Assembly (NCBI GenBank): GCA_031308135.1
Contig: JAHLJT010004567.1
Location: 32,678,213 to 32,742,212 of the forward strand
Origin: Acheta domesticus
Lineage: Eukaryota > Arthropoda > Insecta > Orthoptera > Gryllidae
Reading direction: 5' to 3'
Length of the DNA stretch: 64,000 nt
Each line of letters starts with the position of its first letter. The stretch's first letter is position 1. Shown here in pieces: positions 43,026 through 54,329 of the stretch. Both the position numbers and the translations under genes were made by a program. The notes beneath the pieces were generated by a model. It had not been told where the DNA came from, ran no database searches, and saw nothing but the letters and a program-made list of their open reading frames with translations.

Positions 43026-43984
43026 ATAAGCATCTTTCTTGGCATTAGTAACACGTAAAAATCTGGCGAAGACTCACGACCACGATTTGCGCATTCTTCC
43101 GTCAGTATATGTTTATTGTATTCTTCCCTTTGGTTGTACATTTATTCCAGATTTCGCGTTAAATTGAATACACTTCTGAGCGCAAACAGCAGACTACAGC
43201 ATTTGTTTTCAGCCTATCGCCCACTTTCTCTAGAAGAAAAGGCAAGCATTCCGGGAGTGTTAAGTAACCCCTGTGAGCCGGCGCTTGCACTCGTTACTCA
43301 ACTGCGGTATTTTTAGACGTGAAGTGAATGAAGGTGGGAGAGGAGCGCTCGCGGGCAAGGTCGACGGCCCTTCCGCGCGTGGAAAACCGGTTCTCTATGA
43401 GCTGGATGTCCTCGAAAGGATATTACATCTTCAACTGGGCTGTCTATATATATCACATTCTAATTTCGGGCCCCTACTCTGAATGCTCATAAGCCGTCGG
43501 CAGTGGCGGTTGTCAAGAGCCTTTCGCTTTCGAAATCACTGAGTGGGATGGAACACGGTGATGTATATCTCGAAACTGGTTCATCGTAAATACTATAACG
43601 TAATATTGCCTTATGATAATTGGAACCAATGAATTAGTTCGATTTGTATTGAGTTTCCTATCATCAATCTATCGTAGTACTTCTTAATTCGAAAACTGAA
43701 TTGAAATAGCTATACTACTCACGTAATATACGGACCATTGCAGAACGCTGTAGTTTTGGTGGAATTCGTGCCTAAATACGTCATGAATGGAAAAAGACAT
43801 ATTCGAGCACGTAACATATACCTACACGTAACATACTACCTACACAAAAGTCCTTGGTAAGAGGAATTTTTAGTCCGAACCCACTTGGAGAATGCAGTAG
43901 CAGGTCGTGGTGTTCTCGGGAGCTTCAACAGAAAGCGTCATGTGCTTGCAAGAAGACACGGAGCGGTCACATTCTCTGCCGTCG
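43026..43984. other. Non-coding spacer
   Basis: Balanced to AT-rich sequence. CTACACGTAACATACTACCTACAC near 43825 contains a short imperfect repeat. Small frames lack support. Confidence 0.5.
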
Positions 43985-44160
43985 CTCCTCCCCCGCTGCA
44001 CGTGCCTCCCCTCCGCCTAGCAACTCTCTCGACGTCCCCGGGAGAGCAGATCCTGTCCGTTACCTGTCTCATTGGGTCCCAGGGTTCCACAGATCTGGTG
44101 ATATTTCTACTGTAGTTTAATAGATTGTACAACTCCTGCCAGCTGTTCTACTTTTCGTTC
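43985..44160. other. Small C-rich patch and spacer
   Basis: CCTCCCCCGCTGCACGTGCC-like patch near 43990-44050, then normal sequence. Nothing recognised. Confidence 0.45.
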
Positions 44161-44192
44161 AATTGTACTTGATAGTTTTCTTACATTTTTTC

Positions 44193-44459
44193 ATGAAAAT
44201 TCATTGCGGAATCTTACTGCGTCTTTTGCCCTCGGTCTTTATTCTACCTATTGCCTACTTCGGATGTTTAACGTTCTTCTTGAAACTCTATACCCGTAAC
44301 GCATTTCTAACCATCTTGAAACTTATTCACATGCCAAACCAGTCCAATGCTTTTTTCATACGCTTCGTTTCTGTTGGTAAACATGTATCATGTTATACGA
44401 TAGGTTTCATGTGGCACGTTAATGTATTGTGCAAAAGAGAAACAAAGGAAGGTTGTTGA
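44193..44459 (+). CDS. Possible small secreted or membrane protein, unrecognised
   Basis: An ATG at 44193 opens 88 codons. The N-terminus is MKIHCGILLRLLPSVFILP, a positive start followed by a long hydrophobic stretch like a signal peptide or signal anchor. A second hydrophobic part follows (FGCLTFFLKLY). The C-terminus is polar and basic, with TGA at 44457. AATAAA lies 32 bases after the stop (44491-44496). The frame is open upstream to 44163 from a TTG. T-rich DNA tends to encode hydrophobic residues, so the signal-like look may be accidental. No family recognised. Confidence 0.2.
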   Translation: MKIHCGILLRLLPSVFILPIAYFGCLTFFLKLYTRNAFLTILKLIHMPNQSNAFFIRFVSVGKHVSCYTIGFMWHVNVLCKRETKEGC

Positions 44460-44490
44460 TCGTAACCAAGTTGTAATGATTTCTGTCTGG

Positions 44491-44496
44491 AATAAA
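44491..44496 (+). terminator. AATAAA hexamer
   Basis: A canonical polyadenylation hexamer 32 bases past the stop of the 44193 frame. Such hexamers are frequent in AT-rich DNA; it has value only together with that frame. Confidence 0.2.
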
Positions 44497-44599
44497 ACGG
44501 AGTATCTCTTCACAAAATCCTTGTATTGAATGGGTCAAAGCTACAGCAATACGTAAATTGATACACTGAGCTTGTTCTCCTACAGCTTCAATCGCCCTG

Positions 44600-45930
44600 C
44601 CTTACCTTGAGTACCGCCTCGTCTGCCCCGTGCCCCAGCCGGGCACCGGACCTCCGGCTTCGCCCGCTGCGGCTCATCTTCGCCCGGGCTCCGACGTCAT
44701 CGCCCCCCCCCTCGCTCCCGCCCGCGCCGCCCGCGCCCTGAGCCAGTGGCTTGTCGATAACCGGAACGTGACGTTCTCACCCGAATCCCAACTCGCCGCC
44801 GCCCTCCACCCAGGCCTCCCACCCGAGCCTCCCACCTGGACCTCCCCCCGGGCCTCCCACCCGGCCCTCCCACCCGGCCCTCCCACCAAGGTCTCCCACC
44901 CAGGACTCCCACCCGGGCCTCCTACCTGGGCCTACCCCCTGGCCTCCCATCGGGCCCTCCCACCCGGCCCTCGCACCCGGCCCTCCCACCCGGCCCTCGC
45001 ACCCGGCCCTCCCACCCGGCCCTCGCACCCGGCCCTCCTACCCAGGCCTCCCACCCGGCCCTCTCACCAGGGCCTCGCACCCGGCCCTCCCACCCGGCCC
45101 TCCCACACGGCCCTCGAACCCGGCCGTCCCACCCGGACCACCCACCCGGGCGGTCTTCCCTGGACCGCAGTCTTATCCTCGCCTCGGCTCTATACTTCCC
45201 GCACTTGCTCCCTGTGCCTTTCCGCCGCACACTGATCTTCTCCACCTGCGTCCGATTCTATTCCCTCTTTGCCCTCACTGTCTTCACACTATTGCTTCCC
45301 GCCCCGCTCATATCTCCACCTCCGATCACTTCTTCCCGCACCTTCTCACCACAACTACACCTAGTCGTTCCTCCCCGCCTCATGCCGAGCTTCACTCCCC
45401 ACGACCGACCGTCTTTCACTACCTGCACCCTCTCTTCACACCCTGCGATGGCCTACCGACCTTTCCTATTGGCTCGTCCTCCCCCTTCCTCTCTCCCCAA
45501 TTCTATCCCATCGCCTGCACACCCACACATTCCTGCCCAACGCTGTTCGCCACCGCTTCCACCATCTCTTCCATTCCCTCGTTCCTACCCCATCGCTTGC
45601 ACGTCCTCGCCTACCTACCACCGTCTCCCGCACCCGTTCCCTCACATATCCCACGTCCTTCACATCTCCATTTTCCTCTCGTCATCCCGTCACCCTCCCA
45701 TCCTCTCTCCCTCTCCTACCCCATCGCTTTCTTGCACATCCTCGCCTACTTAACCTTGTACCCGGACCCGCTCCCGCACATATCCCACGTCCTGTACACC
45801 CATCTCCCCTCTACTTTTCCTCTCGTTGCAGTCTCTTCCTTCACCGCAGCTTCACTCTTCCTTCCCCGTAGCTTCACTCTTGCCGCCGTGGGCTTCACCC
45901 TGGCCGCTGAGCCCGCAGCAATCCGCCGGA
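44600..45930. repeat. C-rich minisatellite grading into C/T-rich sequence
   Basis: 44800-45150 is a tandem array of about 14-15-bp units of the CCCACCCGGCCCTCC type, with longer units of GGGCCTCCCACC. From 45160 to about 45930 the + strand stays C/T-rich. It includes a diverged duplication of about 130 bp: CCATCGCTTGCACGTCCTCG at 45590 and CCATCGCTTTCTTGCACATC at 45721, each followed by CACATATCCCACGTCCT. Pro-rich and Gly-rich frames are by-products. Confidence 0.85.
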
Positions 45931-46140
45931 GGAAATATTTTTTAGAGGAAATTTCCGGCGTCGGAAGCCCCTCGAGGCCAGGGGCTTTCACGCGCCGCCT
46001 CAATAATTTCTGCAAAAGTGTCTTAATGCGGTCGATACAGCGTCCGCGGCGCGGCGCGGCGCGAGGCGGGCGCGCGCCTTCATTTCTTTTTCATTCGCTC
46101 GGAATGCGCTTTCGCGTAAAACTATTCCAGCGGCGCGTTT
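45931..46140. promoter_or_regulatory. Mixed GC-rich segment
   Basis: Non-repetitive sequence with GGCCAGGGGCTTTCACGCGCC, CCTCAATAATTTCTGC and a CpG-dense GCGGCGCGGCGCGGCGCG run near 46050. Possible regulatory element or island edge. Confidence 0.3.
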
Positions 46141-46985
46141 TGAATGTGGAGAAACGAACGGACGTGCTCTGGGTGGTTGTGACTTGTTGAAGTTGAGGTG
46201 GAGGCAGGGCTTGATTTCTAACGCGACGGAACGGCATTCCGGTTCTTCGGGAATAATTATTAAATTATATTATAAATATATAACTATTTGTATTAAATTA
46301 GTAAATAATTTGAGACGCGTTCCGGAACCTAAAATTTTATAAATCAAGCGCTGGGTGGAGGTACAGTTCATTATTGACATTTGATTACCGTGCGACTACT
46401 GCTGTGTTGGGAGAAAAATAATTGTGGATTCTAATCTAGCTTTAAAAAGATCCCTCTTTGATTACACCATGAAAGGCAATCGTAAACCAGAACTTAGTAT
46501 CCTATGGTTTCATCTAATTATTAATTAATTCCTAATTGGGACGAGTGTTGGAAGCACTTAAGGTCAACTTGTAGGCTGAACTTAAAAATTATTGTATTCA
46601 AGATTTCGACTTTCCAGTTTTAACGGTTTAAATACAAATATACTTTTGTGTCGTATAATAATGAATCATTACCTTTATATTTGCGTTAATATCCTGCATT
46701 AATGGCACAGCTGCTTCATATTGTCAAAATTGTTTGCTTTGTTTCTCAGAAGAATGCTCAAAATATGTCGAGATCCTTTTTCAATCCTGTAACTCTTTGT
46801 GTAAGGTAACCTTACGAAAATAGATTACGACTGTAAATCTTGAAGTAATTTAATAGACCCGTCTGCACGTTTCAGTCCAGCTATTTAAGCTCCAACCGAC
46901 CTACCAACCAACTTACTGCATCCACCTCACCGACATACCGAATCTCCAACCGTACGTCTCAACCCGACCGTTTAAACTCATGCAC
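46141..46985. other. AT-rich spacer
   Basis: Nothing recognised. On the minus strand GTAAGTTGG (about 46908) follows the end of a long compositional frame. Confidence 0.55.
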
Positions 46986-47369
46986 CACTTGTCACCCAGA
47001 GCTGCGAGCTGCTTCGGCCGGCCACCCGGGGAAATAGACGAGAGAGTGAGACAGGGCCTTTCGATTTCCTCGCGAACTCGCTCCCACGGGGCGTGACCGT
47101 GCCCGAATGCAGCGCGCTCCCAGGGCGCCGGAAGGAGCCGTTTTCCAGACGAGCAGGTAGCAGCGCCGCGGGCGAGGCGGGCGGCGAGGGAGGGGGTCGT
47201 AAGGCTGGTAAGACAGCGCCGGTAATTAAAGGTGTCCTCCGCGCGGGCCGGCGGCGGCCACCGACTATTTGCTCGCGTTGTGAACGGAGCAGGTAACGAG
47301 TTCTTCGCCGCGTTGTGAGAAAGCTCTGCTCTTCTTCGTCGCCGCGCGGGAGGGAAGCCGCCGCCGGCC
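46986..47369. promoter_or_regulatory. CpG-rich block
   Basis: Mixed sequence with GGCGCCGG, GGGCGAGGCGGGCGGCGAGG and CCGGTAATTAAAGGTG (47218-47233). The minus frame 46913-47665 runs through it and into the minisatellite. Confidence 0.35.
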
Positions 47370-47800
47370 GCCTTCAAGGACTTGCCCGCCTCCGCCCACG
47401 CACCCACCCCGCCCACGCACCCGCCCCGCCCACGCAACCGCCTCGCGCACACACCCGCCACGCCCACGCACCCGCCACGCCCACGCACCCGCCCCGCCCA
47501 CGCACCCGCCCCGCCCTGTGCCCCGCCCGCGCCCCGGCCCGCCCGCGCACCCGCCACGCCCACGCACCCGCCACGCCCACGCATCCGCCTCGCCCACGCA
47601 CCAGCCCCGCCCACGCACCAGCCCCGCCGACGCACCAGCCTCGCCCACGCACCAGCCCCGCCCACTCACCCGCTCACGCACCCGCCCACGCACCCGCCCA
47701 CGCACCCGCCCACGCACCCGCCCACGCACCCGCCCACGCACCCGCCCACGCACCCGCCCACGCACCCGCCCACGCATCCGCCCCACCCACGCGCCCGCCT
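47370..47800. repeat. 12-bp CGCCCACGCACC minisatellite
   Basis: Imperfect 12-bp units fill the block; 47683-47778 contains eight copies almost without change. Because 12 is a multiple of three, each frame encodes a four-residue repeat (AHAP on +, GGCV or RVRG on -), giving long false frames such as 47315-47881 and 47265-47786. Confidence 0.95.
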
Positions 47801-48569
47801 TCGCGTTCTTTCTTCCCTTGCAGCAGCTGCAAGCTGATGGCAGAGAGAAAAGGTAATATTACACTCTCTCCTCGAGGCTGATGGTGACAAAACTAATCCT
47901 CGGCGTTTTCTTTCTCGTGGTTGTATTAGTTTACATTAAAATGATGCCGACACGAGAAAAGACTTTAAACGCTCATCATATGATGGTCATAATTATTCAT
48001 ATTATTCTGTAACACTGTGAGTTTGTAGTTATGTAATGAATTGCTTGCGTAAGTTTACTTCTTGCTTTTATACATGTTGCCCTATTAGTTGTACGTTCTG
48101 ATGGGAGAGTTAGGATTTCTCTTTATATCTTCACTAGTATCTTTCACTTTGTTTAACAATGCGCTGTTTTAAATAATTGAGTATTTTTGTCGTATGCTCG
48201 TATACCTGTGTTTTTGAATTAAAACCGACTGTGAAACAATGTGAGTCGTAGAATAACACAAAAAACAACATAAAATGTGTAGACGTATTTATATCGCCTG
48301 CAGTAAGTTAACAAATCTAATAACTCGAAACAGGTAATGTAACCCACAATGAATTGTACACAGTCTGATTACTCTTTGGTACTTTTCTCTCTTGGCTTAC
48401 ATTTATACGATTGTCCTAGAACAAGAGTTAGTGCTCGTTTACTTCTAAACATTTCTCCTTTACCTTCTTCCGGAGTTTTCCTATAACTCTTCTTTTTCGC
48501 GAGGTGTCTGGGTACATGAGAACGAAAACGAATTTAGGACTCTGTTATTGCGCTGACTCTTCGTTTCCT
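47801..48569. other. AT-rich spacer
   Basis: GTAAGT occurs at 48051 and 48307 without attached frames. Nothing recognised. Confidence 0.55.
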
Positions 48570-49010
48570 TCCTTCGGAAACTCCGCCTCTGTGTTACGCC
48601 CGGTGCACGCTCTCACACGGTCCATCCCATTCTTCTCCCGCTACTCAACTGCACTAGCGCTCTTGTTTACTCCTCCATCCCACCCCCACTCCCGCCCCCG
48701 CCTCCGACCCTTCGTGACCCTCCCTACGCATCCCAACGTTTGTTCCACTCCGCTGCTATCGTCCACGGTGGCGGCGGTGGCGACGGCGGTGGCGGTGGCA
48801 GCGGGGGCGGGGCCGGCCGTGGGCGGTGGCGGTGGCGGGGGCGGGGGCGGCGGTTGCGGGCCGTGGGCGGTGGCGGGGGCGGCGGGGGCGGGCCGTGAGC
48901 GGCGGCGGGGGCGGGCCGTGGGCGGTGGCGGGGGCGGGGCGGGCCATGGGCGGTGGCGGGGGCGGCGGCGGTGGTGGCAGCGACTTTGGCGGCGCCAGGT
49001 CGTGTGTTTT
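48570..49010. repeat. GGCGGTGGCGGGGGC minisatellite block
   Basis: After a short C/T-rich lead, 48768-48990 is a degenerate array of GGCGGTGGC, GGGGGCGGG and GGGCCGTGGGCGGTGGC units, strongly G-rich on +. Gly-rich plus and Pro/His-rich minus frames are compositional. Potential G-quadruplex region. Confidence 0.9.
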
Positions 49011-49744
49011 TTCCGCCGACACCTCTCCCACAGTGTACACAAGTTCGCCGCGACTTACCGGAGGAAATGCGATTTGTATCTAAAGTTGCCGACGTAGGAA
49101 GCGAGCGACCAGCTCCTCGAGCTAAGGAGAAGGCCCAGAGACGAGGCGGAACGAGAACCAGAGGAGTTGGATGGCGGTGAGGTGATGAGAGAGAAGATGG
49201 CCACCGTGATTGACTGCGATGGGTAGAACAAGCCCGAATAAAGAAGAAAATGTGAATAGACTGAGAAGAACCTCTCCACTTTCGTTTTTGCCGTCTAATC
49301 TCATCGCGGCCTTGATTCTTTTATACGAAACATTTTTTGTTCAAGTAAAATTCCTACTTTGTTAGCCCCCTATCCTTGACATCCTTTCATTTTTCATCGC
49401 TACTCTACATAAATGGTCTACGGTCAGGAGCATGAAAGTTGTGAAATGCTCTGGAAAAGATAAGGTTCATTAACAAACTGAGACCCATGAAACACGAGTC
49501 AGTTGAGATCGAACAGTTCGACCTCGCATTTTTGTTCTCCCGAACATACTCGCTCTAGGCTTTGTCCAGACAACTGTCTGCGGATTCAATATTGATGCCT
49601 GTCAAAACACAAAAGTGAAAGACTGATTGGGGAATCGAAAAAAATAGTATAAATGGAATAGAATATAACTGAAGTAAACACGAGACAGCGAGAATAAAGA
49701 AAGGGCACAGGAGAGAGGCAGAATTTTCATTAGTTGAAGCGAAG
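49011..49744. other. Mixed spacer
   Basis: On the minus strand, GTAAGTCGCGG (about 49049-49056) follows CATTTCCTCCG; the frame before it is unrecognised. The remainder is AT-leaning sequence with nothing recognised. Confidence 0.5.
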
Positions 49745-50345
49745 TGGGTGGTGCGGAAGCAGGGAATAGCGGGGCGGGGCGGGGCGGAGCGGAGCGGGGC
49801 AGGCGGGGTGGGGCGGGGCGGTGTGGGACGGAGTGGAGCGGTGCAGAACGAGACGGGTGGAAATCACGTGGGATGGAAAGGCGACGAAGTGAGCCCGGAG
49901 GGGCGGGGCGACGAAGGGCTTGGCTGACTGAGTCGAGGTGAAGGAAGCTGTGCGTGGTGAGAAGGAGCGGAGAAACGCATCGAACAGCGGGGGGGGGGCG
50001 GGGACGGGGTAGAACGGGGTGGGCGGTGAAGAGCTGTGCTGAGACGGGGCGGAGTGACGCTGAGAGGGACGGGGAGGGGATGCACCAGACACCAGTGGAG
50101 TCGGGGTTGGAGCGGGGCGGGTCAATGGGAGGACAGAGCGGGTGGGTCAGGGGGGACGGGGCGGAGCGGGGCGGGGCGGGGGGGACGGGCGGAGCGGAGC
50201 GAAGGTCTGTGCTGACTGAGGCGGGGTGGACGGGGTGGAAGGAAGCTGAGCGGGGCGAGGAGAGACGAGCGCCGGACAGCGGTGAAGTCGGCAGTGGGCG
50301 TGGCGGGGCGGGGAGGGACGGAGGCGGACCAACTTCGAAAGCCGT
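49745..50345. repeat. G-rich degenerate minisatellite
   Basis: GGGGCGGGGCGGAGCGGAGC-like units dominate 49765-49830 and 50150-50260. Between and after them, longer diverged repeats recur (GAGACGGGGCGGAGTGACG, GTGCTGACTGAGGCGGGGTGG). The minus strand carries a Pro/Ser/Ala-rich 320-codon false frame. Confidence 0.85.
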
Positions 50346-50556
50346 CTTTGCCCAGCGAAGCGTGCTGCGCTCGTTGTAACGGGTGGCGCTGTGCTGGAAG
50401 CGATATATGCAGGCGGGCGGACGAGAAGCCCGAGTTATTGGAAGGCAGCAGAAGCCGCCTCGGGCGTCAGCGCTGTGTTGACGGACCCTCCTCCGCCAGA
50501 GCGCGCGCGGGCTGCACGCGCCGAATGTGGGTCGTATTGAAGCACTTGTGGGTGAG
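50346..50556 (+). promoter_or_regulatory. CpG-rich segment with possible first-exon donor
   Basis: Mixed CpG-rich sequence ends at TGTGG|GTGAGTTGA (donor GT at about 50551). The plus frame 50282-50560 is open across the junction. If this is a promoter region, the segment could be a first exon on +; no acceptor partner is evident nearby. Confidence 0.25.
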
Positions 50557-51534
50557 TTGAACACGCGGGTTCACAATGCCAAGTAGAAGGAACAGCTTGC
50601 GAAATATAATGTCGACGTCTTTGAGTTTTTGTTTGCTCTTTGGTGTTTATTTGTTTTTGTTGTTCCCTTTACAACGAAGTTTATTTTATATTGCTTGTTT
50701 ATTTAGTAGAAATGTGTGTTTCTTCAGACTCAGGAAACTTAGTGTGTTTTTCTTCTTTTGTGGCAGTAAGTACAAAAGAAAGTGAAATATACTTTTTTTA
50801 TTATGATTTCATAGAATATTTTTTCCAACTTTCTTTTGGGTGTACATTGGGTGGAATAATGAAGTGCGTGTAATAATGAAACAGAAATTTCCAAAGCAAA
50901 AGTTCATTAAACCTATTAAAGAGGGTAAGACACATGGAAACAACCTTTCGTCTCTGTAAATCGGGACATGTACTGCTTATTTCTCCCGTTACGAGACTCC
51001 ATTTTCCCTTAGGAAGTTCTCTTACATTTGATTGAAAAAGTTTCGTGACCACAGGATTAAACAAGATTTTTTTGTTTGTACAATGCAAGATAACAATGTT
51101 CGACCTTTGGATGTAAAGTGCCCTTTATGACACCCAAACTGTTGAAAAATTTAACTCCTAGATGGGCCAAATTAACTTGAAAGTACCGATGAGAATCAAT
51201 TTGAAGTTTTCGTTCTGTGAAAGAAACGCATGTAAATAATTATTTTATAATTATTTTATTATTATTATTATTTATAATATTATTTTTATTGTAATTATGT
51301 GATTTTATAGTTTACGAATTATTCTTTAAGACCATGGAAAGTCGGAAAGCGCACTGACAATAACTTTTGGTACCTGTATATTAGAATTGAATTCATTTGA
51401 GACGCTACGGTTTTTCATTGCATAGTTTGTTCATTCGCAGCCCGCCTATTTCACTCGTGTGATTTGATTATTTCCCCTGCGGCGTGTTCGTTCTCATTCG
51501 TGTACTCTTCAAATGTACTTTCCGTGTGTGGGTG
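50557..51534. other. AT-rich spacer
   Basis: An ATT/TAA-rich microsatellite lies at 51238-51292. Nothing else recognised. Confidence 0.6.
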
Positions 51535-51810
51535 TGGGGGAGACGAGCAGGGGGCGTCGCGGAGGGTGCGCTGCAGGCATCCGTGATGGACACTGCCGCT
51601 GGCGGTCATGCGCCCCGCGGAACCACGGCTCGATCCACGCGGCGATCTTCTCCACGCGCAGCTCAGCGCAGCGCAGCCCCTCCGACCGCCTTCCGCCGCC
51701 AGCCAACAAAGCGAAAGTTGCGGTGCGAGCGAGCGCGCTCTGGTAATGTAGACCCAGAGACGTCCGAACGGCAGCACATTTACACCCTATACTCAGTGGG
51801 GTGAGTAATT
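51535..51810 (+). promoter_or_regulatory. GC-rich block with possible donor
   Basis: Mixed CpG-rich block; CAGTGGG|GTGAGTAAT at about 51801 is a near-consensus donor at its 3' edge. The plus frame 51484-51804 ends within the donor, and the opposite frame 51451-51777 is equally open, so coding status is unsupported. Confidence 0.25.
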
Positions 51811-51889
51811 AGGTAGTGTTTCCGGGTCATCTGCTGTCATTGGTCGCGTTAGTGTAGTGCATGTTATGTTCTGGAAGGTGTTCCTTCCT
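51811..51889. other. Short spacer
   Basis: Nothing recognised. Confidence 0.5.
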
Positions 51890-52025
51890 CGTTGAACAGT
51901 GTGATTCGGCGCCCACTTGTGGGTTTCTCCCATCCAGGTATCTTCCCCAGCGAGGCATCACCCCAGCTGGCCCCCCACTGGGCTATGCTCGAAGCTCCGT
52001 GTACATGTTGTAGTGTAGTCCGTGT

Positions 52026-52071
<46 letters not shown>

Positions 52072-52262
52072 CTATGTGTCTATGTGTATGTGTGCGCCCG
52101 CACGGTAAAAGAGTTGAGGAGGAACAAAGATGTGGAAGGAAATATCGCGCGTAGTCCGAAGCCAGATTGATAGGGTACGGTGCCAGCATTCGCCTGGTAT
52201 TTTTCGGAGAAACCACGTGAAACTACCGATCAAAGCAGCCGGCCGTGCGATACTGATGTAAC
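51890..52262 (-). mobile_element. SINE family B, minus strand, with expanded GT tract
   Basis: On the minus strand, CCGGCTGCTTTGATCGGTAG and the following TTTCACGTGGTTTCTCCGAAA match the body of the 2745 copy. Next comes a long CA/GT microsatellite (52030-52066 on +), then GACTACACTACAACATGTAC and GGGGAAGATACCTGGATGGG. In the 2745 copy the same place has only a short CA run, so the microsatellite grew from a SINE-internal seed. Confidence 0.75.
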
Positions 52263-52539
52263 CTTAATGAATTATATTTTTATGTCACTGAATAATACAC
52301 CTTTTGAGCGTCAGCACGGAAGGATCGAGCGCAGCGCTAAATTTGCTTCGTCAAAAACCGCACATTGCTATCGCGTACGGTACAAAAGCAACTTGAGTCT
52401 CACCTGTTATGTGTTACTTCCTCCTTCCTATGTGAATTGCACAACGACGGAGGAGAGGAAGTGACAAATGGAGACATAGTTATAATGGCCAATACCACTC
52501 GGCAGTTTCCTACTTTGCGCTAGTTTGGGTCGTTATCCC
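52263..52539. other. Unique spacer
   Basis: Nothing recognised. Confidence 0.5.
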
Positions 52540-52770
52540 ATGGATTTATGGCCCACGCAGCGTACCTGCCGTCTGCGCGACGCGACGGCGCGGCCTTCCC
52601 GGGCACCTTGGGAGATTTCCAGGTCACTGCTTCTAATGCCGCAGGTTCGGGCGCGCTGCCGCGAATTTAAATGAATAAAACATGCGGCGTCGTAATCTCG
52701 CAGAATTAAAGGAAACACTAATGGAAACGTAAAACCTAATGGCACCGTCCGCTGCTTCTGTGTGACAAAA
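52540..52770. promoter_or_regulatory. Candidate regulatory segment
   Basis: ATTTATGG (52544-52551) fits the posterior-Hox/Caudal type core. Further on are TTCTAATGCC, TTTAAATGAATAAAAC, CGTAATCTCG, CACTAATGG and CCTAATGG, set among CpG-rich stretches, all in repeat-free DNA. The minus frame 52533-52745 is unrecognised. Motif clustering only. Confidence 0.25.
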
Positions 52771-53559
52771 CACCATGCAGGTGTTGGAGAGGTTCAAAGT
52801 GCGAGAGACATTTGACAAACTTCTGAATTTTGTTCCGTTCCGAGGAGTTGCGAGTTTGAAAGGCCGTTATCGCAGTAAAAGCCGACTCTAGAACTACCTA
52901 GTTTATAACTGGAATATATTCTGTTTAACAAAGAGAAATGCTAGAGTAATAATTTCCGTGCAAATAACTACGTGAGGTGCATGAAACAATTTCACGCCTA
53001 AGTGTTTCCCAATATGTTGGAAATTTCGCAGCTCTGAAACACGGAGAGGTGATACTGGCACAAAAATTTAATTCCGTGCAAAACGAACTGTAATAGATAG
53101 TGTTATTACGAGAACAATATGAAGGAAGTTTCATTTATTTGAATAATTTTCGTAAAGTTATAATTTGTTCTCATGACTGTTTTTATATTGTTGTCCTGAA
53201 TACATTTGCGAGTTCTATAGCATCCTAGAAATGTGAAATGTGTATATTTTATTTGTTAGTTGAATTCTCGGTACCGCAGTTGAATGTTTTCGCGTTATGA
53301 AATATTTCGACTCTAAATGATTAAATATCGAGTTACGGCCTAGCCTCTAAAACTTCAAGGTAATGATTTATGTCTTTCTAAACATGAACGTGTTGGCTTT
53401 GTGAATAATCATTATATCGAAATGTATCGGTGTTCGTATTGATGAGAAGAGAATTAACCAGTTTCACCAATATTCCCTTTACGAGAATTGCTCCATTGCC
53501 TAAAAAATTGCCTCCTTCAGTGAAGTGCGAAATCCTCCTCCTGGAGCAACGCGGCATGT
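52771..53559. other. AT-rich spacer
   Basis: Nothing recognised. Confidence 0.6.
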
Positions 53560-53930
53560 GAAAAACATTTCCCCCCCTCCCCTCCCCTTCCCCCTCAACC
53601 AGACGTCCTCATCGGTACACATTGTCACAAACTCACTGAATCGGCAAGTCGGCTCCGGAGCTTCTCACGAAGCGCCTCAGACGGCGGCGACGACGAGGGC
53701 GAGGGCGGGGGCGGCGGCGGGCGCAGTTCCGACGCTCGTTTACGCATTTCCATAAGAATGGCGACGGAGAGGCGGGGACCAGCGCGGGCGGCGGCGGCAG
53801 CGGTCGTTCACACCGTGGGACCCCCTGGTCCCCGCCCCTCGCCCCCGACCCCTCCTCCCCCCCGCCCCTGCACCGGAAGGAGGAGGCGTTCGGAAGCACG
53901 AGGCCGGGGGCAGCGGCTCTGTTCTGCAAA
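53560..53930. promoter_or_regulatory. CpG-rich block
   Basis: C-rich lead (CCCCCCCTCCCCTCCCCTTC), a GGCGGCGACGACGAGGGCGA stretch, GCGGCGGCGGCAGCGG and a C-rich end. Frames on both strands are compositional. Possible island. Confidence 0.4.
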
Positions 53931-54329
53931 TGAACGTCTTCGGCAAAAAAAGCCATCTCTTCTTCGCAAAGACCAGTTTCGCAGAGCTTTGACATTTAGG
54001 GTGGAAAAAAATGCAGTGTTGTGTATATACACGTAGCGGTTCCGAGACGAACTTCGGAGAAGAAAATCACGCTTATATGTCTTCTTTCGTATGAGATATG
54101 TGATCCACCTCGGTAATACTCTAGATGAATTCGTCTCATGTTGTTGCCTTTCATTTTGAATTTACTTAACCGTGTTGGTTATTTTTAATTGTAAATAATA
54201 CACGTAGGTGTATTACACTATTTTCTCCTAAATATCACGTTTCCCTTTTGGGTGATTGCAAATATTATAAAAAAAGATAAGTTCTTTGTCTCATTAAAAT
54301 ACCCCCAAACACTTTAAGCCGAGTTGAGG
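53931..54329. other. AT-leaning spacer
   Basis: Nothing recognised. Confidence 0.55.

Noticed and set aside
46913..47665. 250-codon minus-strand frame ending near a GTAAGT
   Set aside because: More than half is the minisatellite, the rest a CpG block. The donor lies in a different phase from the frame end, and no domain is recognised.
47265..47881. Long frames on both strands with four-residue repeats (AHAP, GGCV, RVRG)
   Set aside because: Translations of a 12-bp minisatellite; a period that is a multiple of three keeps frames open.
49602..50564. 320-codon minus-strand Pro/Ser-rich frame
   Set aside because: Composition of a G-rich minisatellite; several frames on both strands are open together.
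51451..51804. Overlapping 106- and 108-codon frames on opposite strands
   Set aside because: Equal openness on both strands in a GC-rich block signals composition, not coding.
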